Of a stretch of DNA of 64,000 nt, positions 1 through 7,309 are shown in pieces. The stretch comes from Bacteroidales bacterium UBA2861. GTDB taxonomy: Bacteria; Bacteroidota; Bacteroidia; Bacteroidales; UBA932. Below the pieces are notes generated by a model. That model was given only the letters and a program-made list of their open reading frames with translations, was not told the origin of the DNA and made no database searches. The translations under genes were made by a program, and so were the position numbers. The stretch is from assembly GCA_002350615.1 (NCBI GenBank), contig DEFD01000028.1, forward strand, positions 153,918 through 217,917, given 5' to 3'. The number at the start of each line of letters is the position of its first letter. Within the stretch, counting starts at the first letter, position 1.

Positions 1-534
1 CTCATGGCGGCCTGCTGCAGCGATGCGGAAGGGGTGCATCTCGCCATGCTCTATCTTAACCAAAGGCAGAAGGCTGCGAGAATCGACGTGAAGGAAGACG
101 GAAATCCCGCCGAATGGACCACGGACAAGGGCTGGTTCCTCGGGAGCGAATCCGGGGTGGAACTGTTCGTGCGCTGCGCCCTTTCCGGGAGCAGACTCTG
201 TTTCGCGCTTGACTGCCTCGACGAAAATCTCAGCGCCGGCGCCACCATCATCCTGTGCAAAGAGGACGGGAGTTCTCCGGTGAATATAAAAATCGGCCCG
301 GAAGGGCTCATCTCCTCCTCCGCATCCGGAGCGTCGGCAAGCGCCTCGGAAGCGGAAAGCGCCTCAGGGGCAAAAGGTTGGGTGGCCGAGGCAGGCATAC
401 CGATCTCTTCCCTGGGTGTTTCGGAAGGCACTACGCTCCGCTGCTATGTCATGCTTGAGGAAGGCAGCACCCGCACCCCCTTCGCATTCGCCGACGGCAG
501 CACCCCTTCCAGCTGGCAGACGCTCTCGTTATAG
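1..534 (+). CDS. C-terminal part of a secreted protein with a CBM9/DOMON-like beta-sandwich (5' truncated by window edge)
   Basis: The frame is open to the first base, so the ATG at position 4 is probably internal and the true start lies upstream. The visible 177 residues contain a pattern typical of DOMON-like/CBM9-like modules: a DG-N-P-EW segment near residues 32-38, alternating beta strands, and a late WVAEAGIPISSLG segment (roughly residues 127-139) like the conserved ...E..IP...L end of that fold. A Ser/Ala-rich loop sits near residues 105-123. Such modules usually end secreted sugar-active proteins of Bacteroidales, but the catalytic part is outside the window, so the function is unknown. 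The gene is followed by a new promoter region, so it is probably the last of its own operon. Confidence 0.6.
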   Translation, partial: LMAACCSDAEGVHLAMLYLNQRQKAARIDVKEDGNPAEWTTDKGWFLGSESGVELFVRCALSGSRLCFALDCLDENLSAGATIILCKEDGSSPVNIKIGPEGLISSSASGASASASEAESASGAKGWVAEAGIPISSLGVSEGTTLRCYVMLEEGSTRTPFAFADGSTPSSWQTLSL

Positions 535-542
535 TGGGAATA

Positions 543-601
543 TTCTTTTATTCATTGGGAATATTATCTCACGCGCACGCGAGGGAAAATCTTTATTTTT
601 G
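543..601 (+). promoter_or_regulatory. Promoter with conserved upstream element for the first microprotein/lipoprotein cassette
   Basis: TATTTTTG at 594-601 is an exact match to the Bacteroidetes -7 box TAnnTTTG. No TTTG is seen about 19 nt upstream. The 19-mer TTCTTTTATTCATTGGGAA at 543-561 recurs with 17 of 19 matches at 7066-7084, and both copies end exactly 33 nt before the -7 box of their own cassette. A direct repeat TGGGAATATT (535-544 and 556-565, period 21) overlaps it. This looks like an activator site; the binding protein is unknown. Confidence 0.55.
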
Positions 602-644
602 CTTTTGATACATAACGCTAGAAACTAATATAACGTTCAATAAC

Positions 645-815
645 ATGTTTACCACCGGAAAATCAAAGTCTCCGTGTAAGGAACGCGGAGCTTATCTGTC
701 CCCGGAAGCGCTCTCTCAGCTCATCCGGGCGGAAGTCCTCTGCGACAGCGATTCTGCCGAAATCGTGAGCCTCGAGGAAGAGGAAATAGATGAATCCAAT
801 TGGGAAAACTACTAA
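645..815 (+). CDS. YLSPE-type microprotein (56 aa)
   Basis: This small ORF begins at ATG 645 and ends at TAA 813-815, 14 nt before the likely start of the next lipoprotein. The product has a basic N-terminus, YLSPE at residues 17-21, a Leu-Cys pair near residues 32-33, a strongly acidic stretch and the C-terminal end N-W-E-N-Y. A second microprotein at 7154-7297 shares YLSPE, a Leu-Cys pair, acidity and a W-E-V-F end, and also sits directly before a paralogous lipoprotein. No signal peptide or membrane helix is visible. It could be a modified-peptide precursor, a small partner of the lipoprotein, or a translational leader. It belongs to no family I can name. Confidence 0.6.
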   Translation: MFTTGKSKSPCKERGAYLSPEALSQLIRAEVLCDSDSAEIVSLEEEEIDESNWENY

Positions 816-828
816 TCGACAAATGGTT

Positions 829-3800
829 ATGAAAAAGTATTTCGTTTTGTTGGGCCTGGCCGCGGCAGTAAGCACGGCCTGCAGTGTTAAAGAAGAACTG
901 GCACCAGCTCCTGAAAAGGAAGTTCTCACCGTTGTCGAAGCAGTGGCAGCCCCCGCCGCAAAGACGGCCCTTGGAGAAAAAGACGGCAAAACCTACCCGG
1001 TTTACTGGAGCAGTGGTGATATGATCATCATCAACAACGTGGGATCATCGCCGCTTCAGAATGTGGAAGAACATCAGAGCCGCGCGAGCTTTGAGTTCAA
1101 CGAAGTCCTTGACGGGACATATTATGCAGGCTATCCTGCCGGAATATTCACCAATACCGACCTGGAAAATCACACCGCGGACGTCATCCTGCCTGCAGTG
1201 CAGAATTACGTTCCCGGCAGTTTCGACCCGGACGCGGCCGTTATGGTGGGCATCGGGGATTCCGAAAACGGACTCCAGTTCTCATCGCCCATGGCTTACC
1301 TTAAACTTACCATAGCCGCAGGCAGCCATACCGACCATAAGATTTCTTCGATCCAGCTGACTTCCGTGGACGGAGAGGGCCTCAGCGGCACATTCTCCAC
1401 CAATTACGACACCCTTGCCGTAACCGCGGCTTCGGTAGGAGAACTCACCCTGAGAGCAGCTGAAGGCATCGAGCTTGGCGGCACCGCGGTGATAGCGGTT
1501 CCAGCACAGACCTATGCCCACGGAATCATAATCAAGGTTACCGATACCGCCGGACATATCATGCGCAAGCGTTCAGCCGACAACTATGTGCTGAAGGCAG
1601 GCAAGGTTTACCCCACTTCCGTGGTATTCGAGCCCACCGGCACCGAAACAGAGGTGGGAATCCGCACGGAGGCTGACCTGATCGCCTTCCTCAACGAAGC
1701 CGACGGCCTTGTAGATTGCCCTCACTGGTTCGCTGTCCAGGAATGGACCGACACGATTCCGCACGGGGACATTTCCCGCTGGATCGCGGAGGACGGCGAG
1801 GTTCACATCCTCGAGGACATCACGCTTACCAAGCGCATCAACTGGAGCACGCTCATCCCCGGAGAACGCTACTGCAGCGTTTCCAATTTCGCTCCGCAGT
1901 GGGTGCTCAACGGCGAAGGACACACCATCACCGCCGACTTCTACACCCCGATGTTCATCAATGTCTATGGCACCATCAAGAACATCAAGTTCGCCGGCAC
2001 CATGGCTGAACAGCGCACCTGCGAGCTTGCATCGCCTGTGGCATGCACGGTTCAGGAAGGAGGCCTTATCAGCAACGTGGACAACCTCGTGAACATCACC
2101 GGATTCTATCCGGAAGGAACCACCGGGATGGAGCGTGCCCGCTACATGGCAGGCATAGCCTATAAGGTAGCTCCCGGCGGAAGCATAATGGAATGCAACA
2201 ATTACGGAACCATCAGTGACGACGGACGCGGGCTGCAGGTAATCTCCGGCATCGCCGCGATGAATTACGGTTCCATTACCAACTGCCACAACTACGGCAC
2301 CCTCGATCTGACCGCAACGAATCCTGCCGCAGGCATCTGTTTCAATATGCTGGACGGAGTCATTACAGGATGCTCCAACGAGGTCAACCTGACATCTTCT
2401 TCTCCTCAGTCCCGTTTCGCCGGCATCTGCTACCAGCTGGAAGGCGGCACCCTCGAGGGCTGTGAAAACAACGGTGACATCACCCAGACCATAGATGTCA
2501 CCAAAGCGGGAGGCCTGACTTACAGCGGCGGTATCGTGGCGGTGATTGGCCCGCGCACTTTCACCACAAACGGCTCCCATAGTTTCGTGCAGCAGGACAC
2601 GCTTGACAGGATGGTCAACATCTCATCCTGCACGAACAAGGGTAACATCAGCTTCACCCTTAACGGCACGGTCAACAGGGCCACGACGGCCCCGGCTTTC
2701 GGCGGCATCGTTTCCTGGATCAATGTCAGGACCACTGATGAAGCCTTCGTGTACATCAACGAATGTATAAACAATGGAACCATCACATTGCGTTCCAACG
2801 TACTTACAGGGTCATACTGCCCTGCCGTAGGCGGTATTGTCGGACATTCCGGCCCCTACGGCACAACCGGATCCAACACCACGCCTCCGCTGGTTCTGGG
2901 ACTTGCTGATGACAAATGCAAGGGAGACCCTACCGACGGCACTTATGTCATGATCGAAAATTGCAGCAACAGCGGTTCTATGGATGCCAAGAACGTATGG
3001 GGAAATGACATCGGCGACTGGAGAGCCCATTGGCAGAACGGCATAGGAGGAATTGTGGGAACCATTACCGGCAAATCCACGCACCCGGCCGACATCATAG
3101 GCTGCACCAACACCGGAGCGGTTGCCGGGGGCGGTTTCCAGACTTCGGGCAACAGGGAGTCCGCCATTAGTGTCAATGGGGCGAACAACTACCCCGTCCG
3201 TGCTTCCCGGACAGTGAATCTTGGAGGTATCGCAGGTGTCGCGAGTTTCGTGAATATCCAGGACTGCAGCGTGAATGCAAATATCGGATCACGCGACCAG
3301 TTCTTCGCCCATTCCGTGGGCGGAGCCATAGGAGCTGCATTCGGAAGGTTCACGGTCAGCTGCGGAACCTACAAGGTGAATATCTTCAACAGCAACTGGT
3401 ATAAGGAGAAATGGTTCGGCCTCATAGTGGGCTACGGCAGTTCCAACGACAGCCACATACCCCGTATCGACAATATGGAGAACCTCAGTGGCTCTTCCAT
3501 CACCGGAGTGAGCGTACAGGGCAACCTTGTCAACGACCCCTGGCAGAAAGGCGTTAAAGACTATACCTACTACGATGCCTGCGCCGGCAACTTCGAATCC
3601 CGCCTGCTTTCCGAGCCTGACAATACCAAGAACCAGAGCGACAACTGGTGCACCGTCAGCGACAACAGCTGGACCGGTACCAGCCGCACCACTTCCAACA
3701 TCAAGACCCTCAGCTTCGACTTCAACCTCAGCGACAATCCTCACGGATGGCCTACCGGCAACAATGTCACCGAACAAAGCTGGAGCATGAAGGCAGCAGA

Positions 3801-4173
3801 AGACGGGGAGAGCTACGAATTCACCCGCAAGGGAGGATATCTTGCAAGCGCAAGCGGCACATACTACTTCGTCCTTCAGGGAAGGTACATCGGCTTCCCT
3901 GTCATCGAGGGTTATGCTTTGCACCGCGCAATCATCGTCCTTGGCAACGGTTCTTCGACAAGGAACTTCGGCATAAGTTCCGTAAATGACATGAACGGCA
4001 CTGCAGGAGCACCGAGCTATGTGCCCGGAGGATCCCTCTTGAGTATCCAGAAAGCACAGACCGGCCCGTTCGTCCGTTCAATCTTTGACCCGGAACCCGG
4101 CAAACGCTACTATGGTTATGGAAACACTACCGTAATCAAAGAACTGATTCTTACCTACATCGAAGAGGAATAG
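829..4173 (+). CDS. Large surface lipoprotein: fimbrillin-like N-terminus plus GLUG-like repeats
   Basis: The start at 829 (MKKYFVLLG) is chosen because it begins a classic lipoprotein signal with lipobox S-T-A-C; in-frame ATGs at 790 and 823 are alternatives, but 790 would overlap the microprotein. About 1114 residues. Residues ~25-290 resemble the fimbrillin (Mfa-like) beta-sandwich: Ala/Pro-rich linker, an FDPD...MVG segment, and KVYPTSVVFEPTG closing the domain. Residues ~300-900 carry many repeats of the form C-x-N-x-G-x-I (for example CNNYGTI, CHNYGTL, CTNTGAV), as in GLUG-type right-handed beta-solenoid or adhesin repeats. A separate beta domain ends the protein. It is likely anchored to the outer membrane and surface exposed, with a role in adhesion or glycan binding. 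It heads an operon with the DUF4886 and DHDPS-like genes. Confidence 0.75.
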   Translation: MKKYFVLLGLAAAVSTACSVKEELAPAPEKEVLTVVEAVAAPAAKTALGEKDGKTYPVYWSSGDMIIINNVGSSPLQNVEEHQSRASFEFNEVLDGTYYAGYPAGIFTNTDLENHTADVILPAVQNYVPGSFDPDAAVMVGIGDSENGLQFSSPMAYLKLTIAAGSHTDHKISSIQLTSVDGEGLSGTFSTNYDTLAVTAASVGELTLRAAEGIELGGTAVIAVPAQTYAHGIIIKVTDTAGHIMRKRSADNYVLKAGKVYPTSVVFEPTGTETEVGIRTEADLIAFLNEADGLVDCPHWFAVQEWTDTIPHGDISRWIAEDGEVHILEDITLTKRINWSTLIPGERYCSVSNFAPQWVLNGEGHTITADFYTPMFINVYGTIKNIKFAGTMAEQRTCELASPVACTVQEGGLISNVDNLVNITGFYPEGTTGMERARYMAGIAYKVAPGGSIMECNNYGTISDDGRGLQVISGIAAMNYGSITNCHNYGTLDLTATNPAAGICFNMLDGVITGCSNEVNLTSSSPQSRFAGICYQLEGGTLEGCENNGDITQTIDVTKAGGLTYSGGIVAVIGPRTFTTNGSHSFVQQDTLDRMVNISSCTNKGNISFTLNGTVNRATTAPAFGGIVSWINVRTTDEAFVYINECINNGTITLRSNVLTGSYCPAVGGIVGHSGPYGTTGSNTTPPLVLGLADDKCKGDPTDGTYVMIENCSNSGSMDAKNVWGNDIGDWRAHWQNGIGGIVGTITGKSTHPADIIGCTNTGAVAGGGFQTSGNRESAISVNGANNYPVRASRTVNLGGIAGVASFVNIQDCSVNANIGSRDQFFAHSVGGAIGAAFGRFTVSCGTYKVNIFNSNWYKEKWFGLIVGYGSSNDSHIPRIDNMENLSGSSITGVSVQGNLVNDPWQKGVKDYTYYDACAGNFESRLLSEPDNTKNQSDNWCTVSDNSWTGTSRTTSNIKTLSFDFNLSDNPHGWPTGNNVTEQSWSMKAAEDGESYEFTRKGGYLASASGTYYFVLQGRYIGFPVIEGYALHRAIIVLGNGSSTRNFGISSVNDMNGTAGAPSYVPGGSLLSIQKAQTGPFVRSIFDPEPGKRYYGYGNTTVIKELILTYIEEE

Positions 4174-4177
4174 CATC

Positions 4178-5995
4178 GTGAGATTCCGTCTGATTACAGC
4201 AATAATCCTGGCTGCTTTGCTGGCACTGCCCTATTATGGGGCGGTGTCATGCACTGCGCCGGACAAGCCGCATTCGAAGGTGGATCCTGAGCCCGATCCG
4301 GAACCGGATCCGGACCCTGATCCCGATCCTGAACCTGATCCTGAAGACAAGGGAATGGGAACACCGGAGTTGGAAGAAGGCGACGCAGGGGCATGGCTGG
4401 ACATTCAGGAGCCCCTGGACGGCAGCACGTACAAGATTCTCCTTATCGGCAACAGCCTCACCATAGACGCCAGCTGCTTCCTGCCGCAGCTGCTGAATGC
4501 AGCCGGGGTAAAGAACGTGGAGCTGACGCGCACCTATCACGGGGCTTACACCCTTCAGTTGTACAATAAGAACTATTCCAATACCGGCATCTGCGCCATC
4601 TACCACTGGAAACCGGGCCAGGCACGTTGGAGCGGCACCAATGAAACCCTGTATGCACCCCAGCGCGCGGCGGAATACGACAAGTACGACATCATCGTGC
4701 TGCAGGACTACCCAGGCAACCAGATCACTTGGACATGGTCGGAAGACCTGAGGGAGGCAGTGGACGGACTCATCTGCAAACTGCGTGCTTCCCAGAAGAG
4801 TTCGAAGGCCAAAATCCTGCTGCACTTCCCGCACACCCACGGCAACACCTATGAAAATACCACCGTGGCACATTTCAACGGCAGCAGCGTGGAATTCTTC
4901 AACACTGTTGCGCCGGTCTTCAAGCATATCCTGGACGATACGGATGTGGAAGACGTCATCTCCACGGGAGCCATGATCCAGAGTCTGCGTACCAGCGGAT
5001 TGAATCTGGATCCGGACATCGACCTCACCCGTGGCGACGCCGTACACATGGATTACGGTATGATCCGCTATGCCGCCGGCCTGCTGCTTTTCAAGAAGCT
5101 CATAACGCCTCTCACCGGCATAGACATCAAGAGTATTCCATGGCGTTTCCGCGAGTATTTCCCTTGCGAGAAGTCTGAGATCAACACGCCGGTGCTGGAT
5201 GCCAACATGCCCCTGCTCTACGAAGCGATAGACAGCGCAATAGCCTATCCGTGGAGCATCTGCAACTTCTCCAACCGACCTGTTTCCACCGATTACACGG
5301 TAGATACCAGCGGTCCGGAAACGCTTGACAGCTATGCGGATTTCCCCGGAGCGGAGCCTTTCCCTGTTCTCTTCCCAATTGGAAACGGCAGGAATACCAG
5401 TGAAAAACAGCCGTACTGGCTGCCCTACAGGATATGGGTATCCCCCAGCGAAAGGTCCTATGCCAAATGGTACATGGCATCGATCCCGAATCCTGAAGTG
5501 CCGACATACTGTGTCGCCTTCAGCAACGGCGCCATATCTTCCCCTGCAGTCAAGGGTGTCTGGACGGACGATTACTTTGAATTCCGCATCCCGGTGAAGA
5601 ATTTCGCAGCAGGCACCAAAGTCAAGTTCACGGCGCCCATGTACTGCCGCGAGAGCCCGGTGTTCTGGGTATTCGAATGGTTCGACGGAAACCGCTGGAA
5701 GAGCAACACTTCCACCATGCAGAGTCCTGGCGGAGCATATAGCCGCAACGCATCTTTCGTGCTGGATTACCCCACCACACTTGTGGAACAGACGGCCAGT
5801 TTCGATTCCGCTGTTTCGGAAGGATTCCTCCGCTTCCGCCTGCGCTGCGCCGACGGCAGCATAGTCTCTTCCGGCAGCGGTTCCTGCGAAGAAGTCTCGG
5901 TTCCCGTGGTGGATGCAGCGAACGGAGTTCCTGCCGGAGCCGTTTACTTCTATGCATCGGGAGAAAATGAAGTGAAATTCGAAATAGTCCAATAA
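4178..5995 (+). CDS. Lipoprotein SGNH hydrolase-like, DUF4886 family
   Basis: Starts at GTG 4178, four bases after the previous stop. The signal peptide ends in a lipobox A-V-S-C. A tether of Pro-Asp/Pro-Glu repeats (about residues 35-60) follows, then an SGNH/DUF4886 domain (~residues 85-310): the nucleophile motif I-G-N-S-L at about residues 92-96 and a late D-A-V-H-M-D-Y-G segment that supplies the Asp/His pair. The C-terminal half (~390-605) is a beta-rich module of unknown type. Members of this clan are esterases or carbohydrate deacetylases; the substrate here is not known. Tight coupling to the repeat lipoprotein upstream and the DHDPS-like gene downstream suggests one surface or periplasmic sugar-processing unit. 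Confidence 0.75.
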   Translation: MRFRLITAIILAALLALPYYGAVSCTAPDKPHSKVDPEPDPEPDPDPDPDPEPDPEDKGMGTPELEEGDAGAWLDIQEPLDGSTYKILLIGNSLTIDASCFLPQLLNAAGVKNVELTRTYHGAYTLQLYNKNYSNTGICAIYHWKPGQARWSGTNETLYAPQRAAEYDKYDIIVLQDYPGNQITWTWSEDLREAVDGLICKLRASQKSSKAKILLHFPHTHGNTYENTTVAHFNGSSVEFFNTVAPVFKHILDDTDVEDVISTGAMIQSLRTSGLNLDPDIDLTRGDAVHMDYGMIRYAAGLLLFKKLITPLTGIDIKSIPWRFREYFPCEKSEINTPVLDANMPLLYEAIDSAIAYPWSICNFSNRPVSTDYTVDTSGPETLDSYADFPGAEPFPVLFPIGNGRNTSEKQPYWLPYRIWVSPSERSYAKWYMASIPNPEVPTYCVAFSNGAISSPAVKGVWTDDYFEFRIPVKNFAAGTKVKFTAPMYCRESPVFWVFEWFDGNRWKSNTSTMQSPGGAYSRNASFVLDYPTTLVEQTASFDSAVSEGFLRFRLRCADGSIVSSGSGSCEEVSVPVVDAANGVPAGAVYFYASGENEVKFEIVQ

Positions 5996-5999
5996 AGCA

Positions 6000-7061
6000 A
6001 TGAGAAAAATAATCCTCGCAATATGCTGTCTGCTTGTAGGCGGACTTGCCCACTGCATGGTTCCGGCGGCAGGCGAAGCGCAGGGCGGGGCGCCCGAACT
6101 TCGCGGGCCCTTCCTGTTCCTTAGCACGCCATATTTCGAGGACGGGGCTTTGGACTCTGAAACCCTCGCGGCGGAAGCCCGCTTCGTAGATGACTGCGGG
6201 GCCGCCGGAATGGTGTGGCCGTCCTCGGATCAGGAACTCCTGTCGGCCAAGGAGTATCGTCAGGGAGTGGATGCAGTTATCGCCGCGATGAAGGGCCGCA
6301 GGGCCCGCCTTGCAATCTGCTGCAACGCCGCCAGCACGGAGGCGATCATCGCCAACTGCCGCTATGCGGAGAAGAAAGCCGCACAACTGGGAGTGGACAT
6401 CCTCCTCTTCGCCCGCCCGGCATCCAATCTGAAAACGCTCGAGGACCTGGTGGCATCGCTCGATGCCATCGGCGCAGCCATACATCGTCCCTTCATCTTC
6501 CAGACCTGGCTCCGAAAGGGCTTTCCAAACCTGCCCGCAGCAGAAATGGTGGCCCTGGCAAAGAAGTACCCGGGCGTCATGGGCTATGTCAAGTGCGAGG
6601 TACCTGGGGCGAAATGCAACGATTACATTGCGGAGATGATTGCCGCCAAGCCCGACATCCACGCGGTATTCAGCGCCTGGGGCAGCTGGCAGTGGCTCTA
6701 TCAGGCCCGTCAGTTGGGCACCGACGGAGTGCTCACCCAGCGTCCCGCCTACGCTGACGTCTATGCCTATATCTGGCGCGAGATCCAGAACGGGAGCGAG
6801 AAGGCGGATGCGGCCTTCGGCCAGATGATGTCGATGCTGCTGATGCGTTCAACCATCGAGGCACCGGACGAGCATCGCAGTTTCCATCTCTATGTTCTCT
6901 GCAAGCGGGGCATTTTCAAGAATATGGTATCCCGCGTGGCGGATAAAAAGGCTCCCTGCGGCTGGAAATTGCATGTTCAGCAGCTTACGGACAGCCAGCG
7001 GGCTGAAGTGGACCTCCGGCTCAAGGCACTGGAGCCATATATGGCCATACCCCTGACGTAG
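6000..7061 (+). CDS. Secreted dihydrodipicolinate synthase/N-acetylneuraminate lyase-like protein
   Basis: 353 residues with an N-terminal signal peptide (~1-27), which is unusual because DapA/NanA family members are normally cytosolic. The rest is a DHDPS-type TIM barrel. The Schiff-base lysine is present as K198 in GYVKCE. Two active-site positions look altered: the pyruvate-binding GTTGE segment reads PSSDQE, and the tyrosine of the Y-N-x-P strand is Phe (F167 in FIFQT). It could be an aldolase/lyase acting on a keto acid in the periplasm, or a binding protein that has lost full activity. It is the last gene of the first cassette operon; the start is 4 nt after the preceding stop. Confidence 0.75.
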   Translation: MRKIILAICCLLVGGLAHCMVPAAGEAQGGAPELRGPFLFLSTPYFEDGALDSETLAAEARFVDDCGAAGMVWPSSDQELLSAKEYRQGVDAVIAAMKGRRARLAICCNAASTEAIIANCRYAEKKAAQLGVDILLFARPASNLKTLEDLVASLDAIGAAIHRPFIFQTWLRKGFPNLPAAEMVALAKKYPGVMGYVKCEVPGAKCNDYIAEMIAAKPDIHAVFSAWGSWQWLYQARQLGTDGVLTQRPAYADVYAYIWREIQNGSEKADAAFGQMMSMLLMRSTIEAPDEHRSFHLYVLCKRGIFKNMVSRVADKKAPCGWKLHVQQLTDSQRAEVDLRLKALEPYMAIPLT

Positions 7062-7065
7062 CGTT

Positions 7066-7124
7066 TTCTTTTATCCTTTGGGAAGAATCTTTTACCCCCC
7101 CCCGCGAATTATTCCCTAACTTTC
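7066..7124 (+). promoter_or_regulatory. Promoter region of the second microprotein/lipoprotein cassette
   Basis: TTCTTTTATCCTTTGGGAA at 7066-7084 repeats the element at 543-561. A weak -7 box TAACTTTC (7117-7124, last base off consensus) lies 33 nt downstream, the same spacing as in the first cassette. A run of nine C (7095-7103) occupies the place where a -33 box would be. Confidence 0.5.
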
Positions 7125-7153
7125 GGGCAATTAATAACATTAATCAACCCGAA

Positions 7154-7297
7154 ATGACAAAAAAGTATCTCAGTCCTGAGTGTGAGCAATTGTTTTTAGA
7201 CCTTGCTTGCCAGGCACTTTGCAGTTCCACCGATCCTAGGGGGAACATCGATGATCTTACCGAAGACAATCTCGGCATCGATTGGGAAGTTTTTTAA
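7154..7297 (+). CDS. YLSPE-type microprotein (47 aa)
   Basis: ATG at 7154, TAA at 7295-7297, immediately followed by an ATG at 7298, so translation is probably coupled to the lipoprotein gene. The product has YLSPE at residues 5-9, Cys at 10, 19 and 23, an acidic second half and a W-E-V-F end. The same motifs in the same order occur in the microprotein at 645-815, which is also upstream of a repeat lipoprotein. No targeting signal is seen. Function unknown. Confidence 0.6.
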   Translation: MTKKYLSPECEQLFLDLACQALCSSTDPRGNIDDLTEDNLGIDWEVF

Positions 7298-7309
7298 ATG
7301 ACTGCCATT

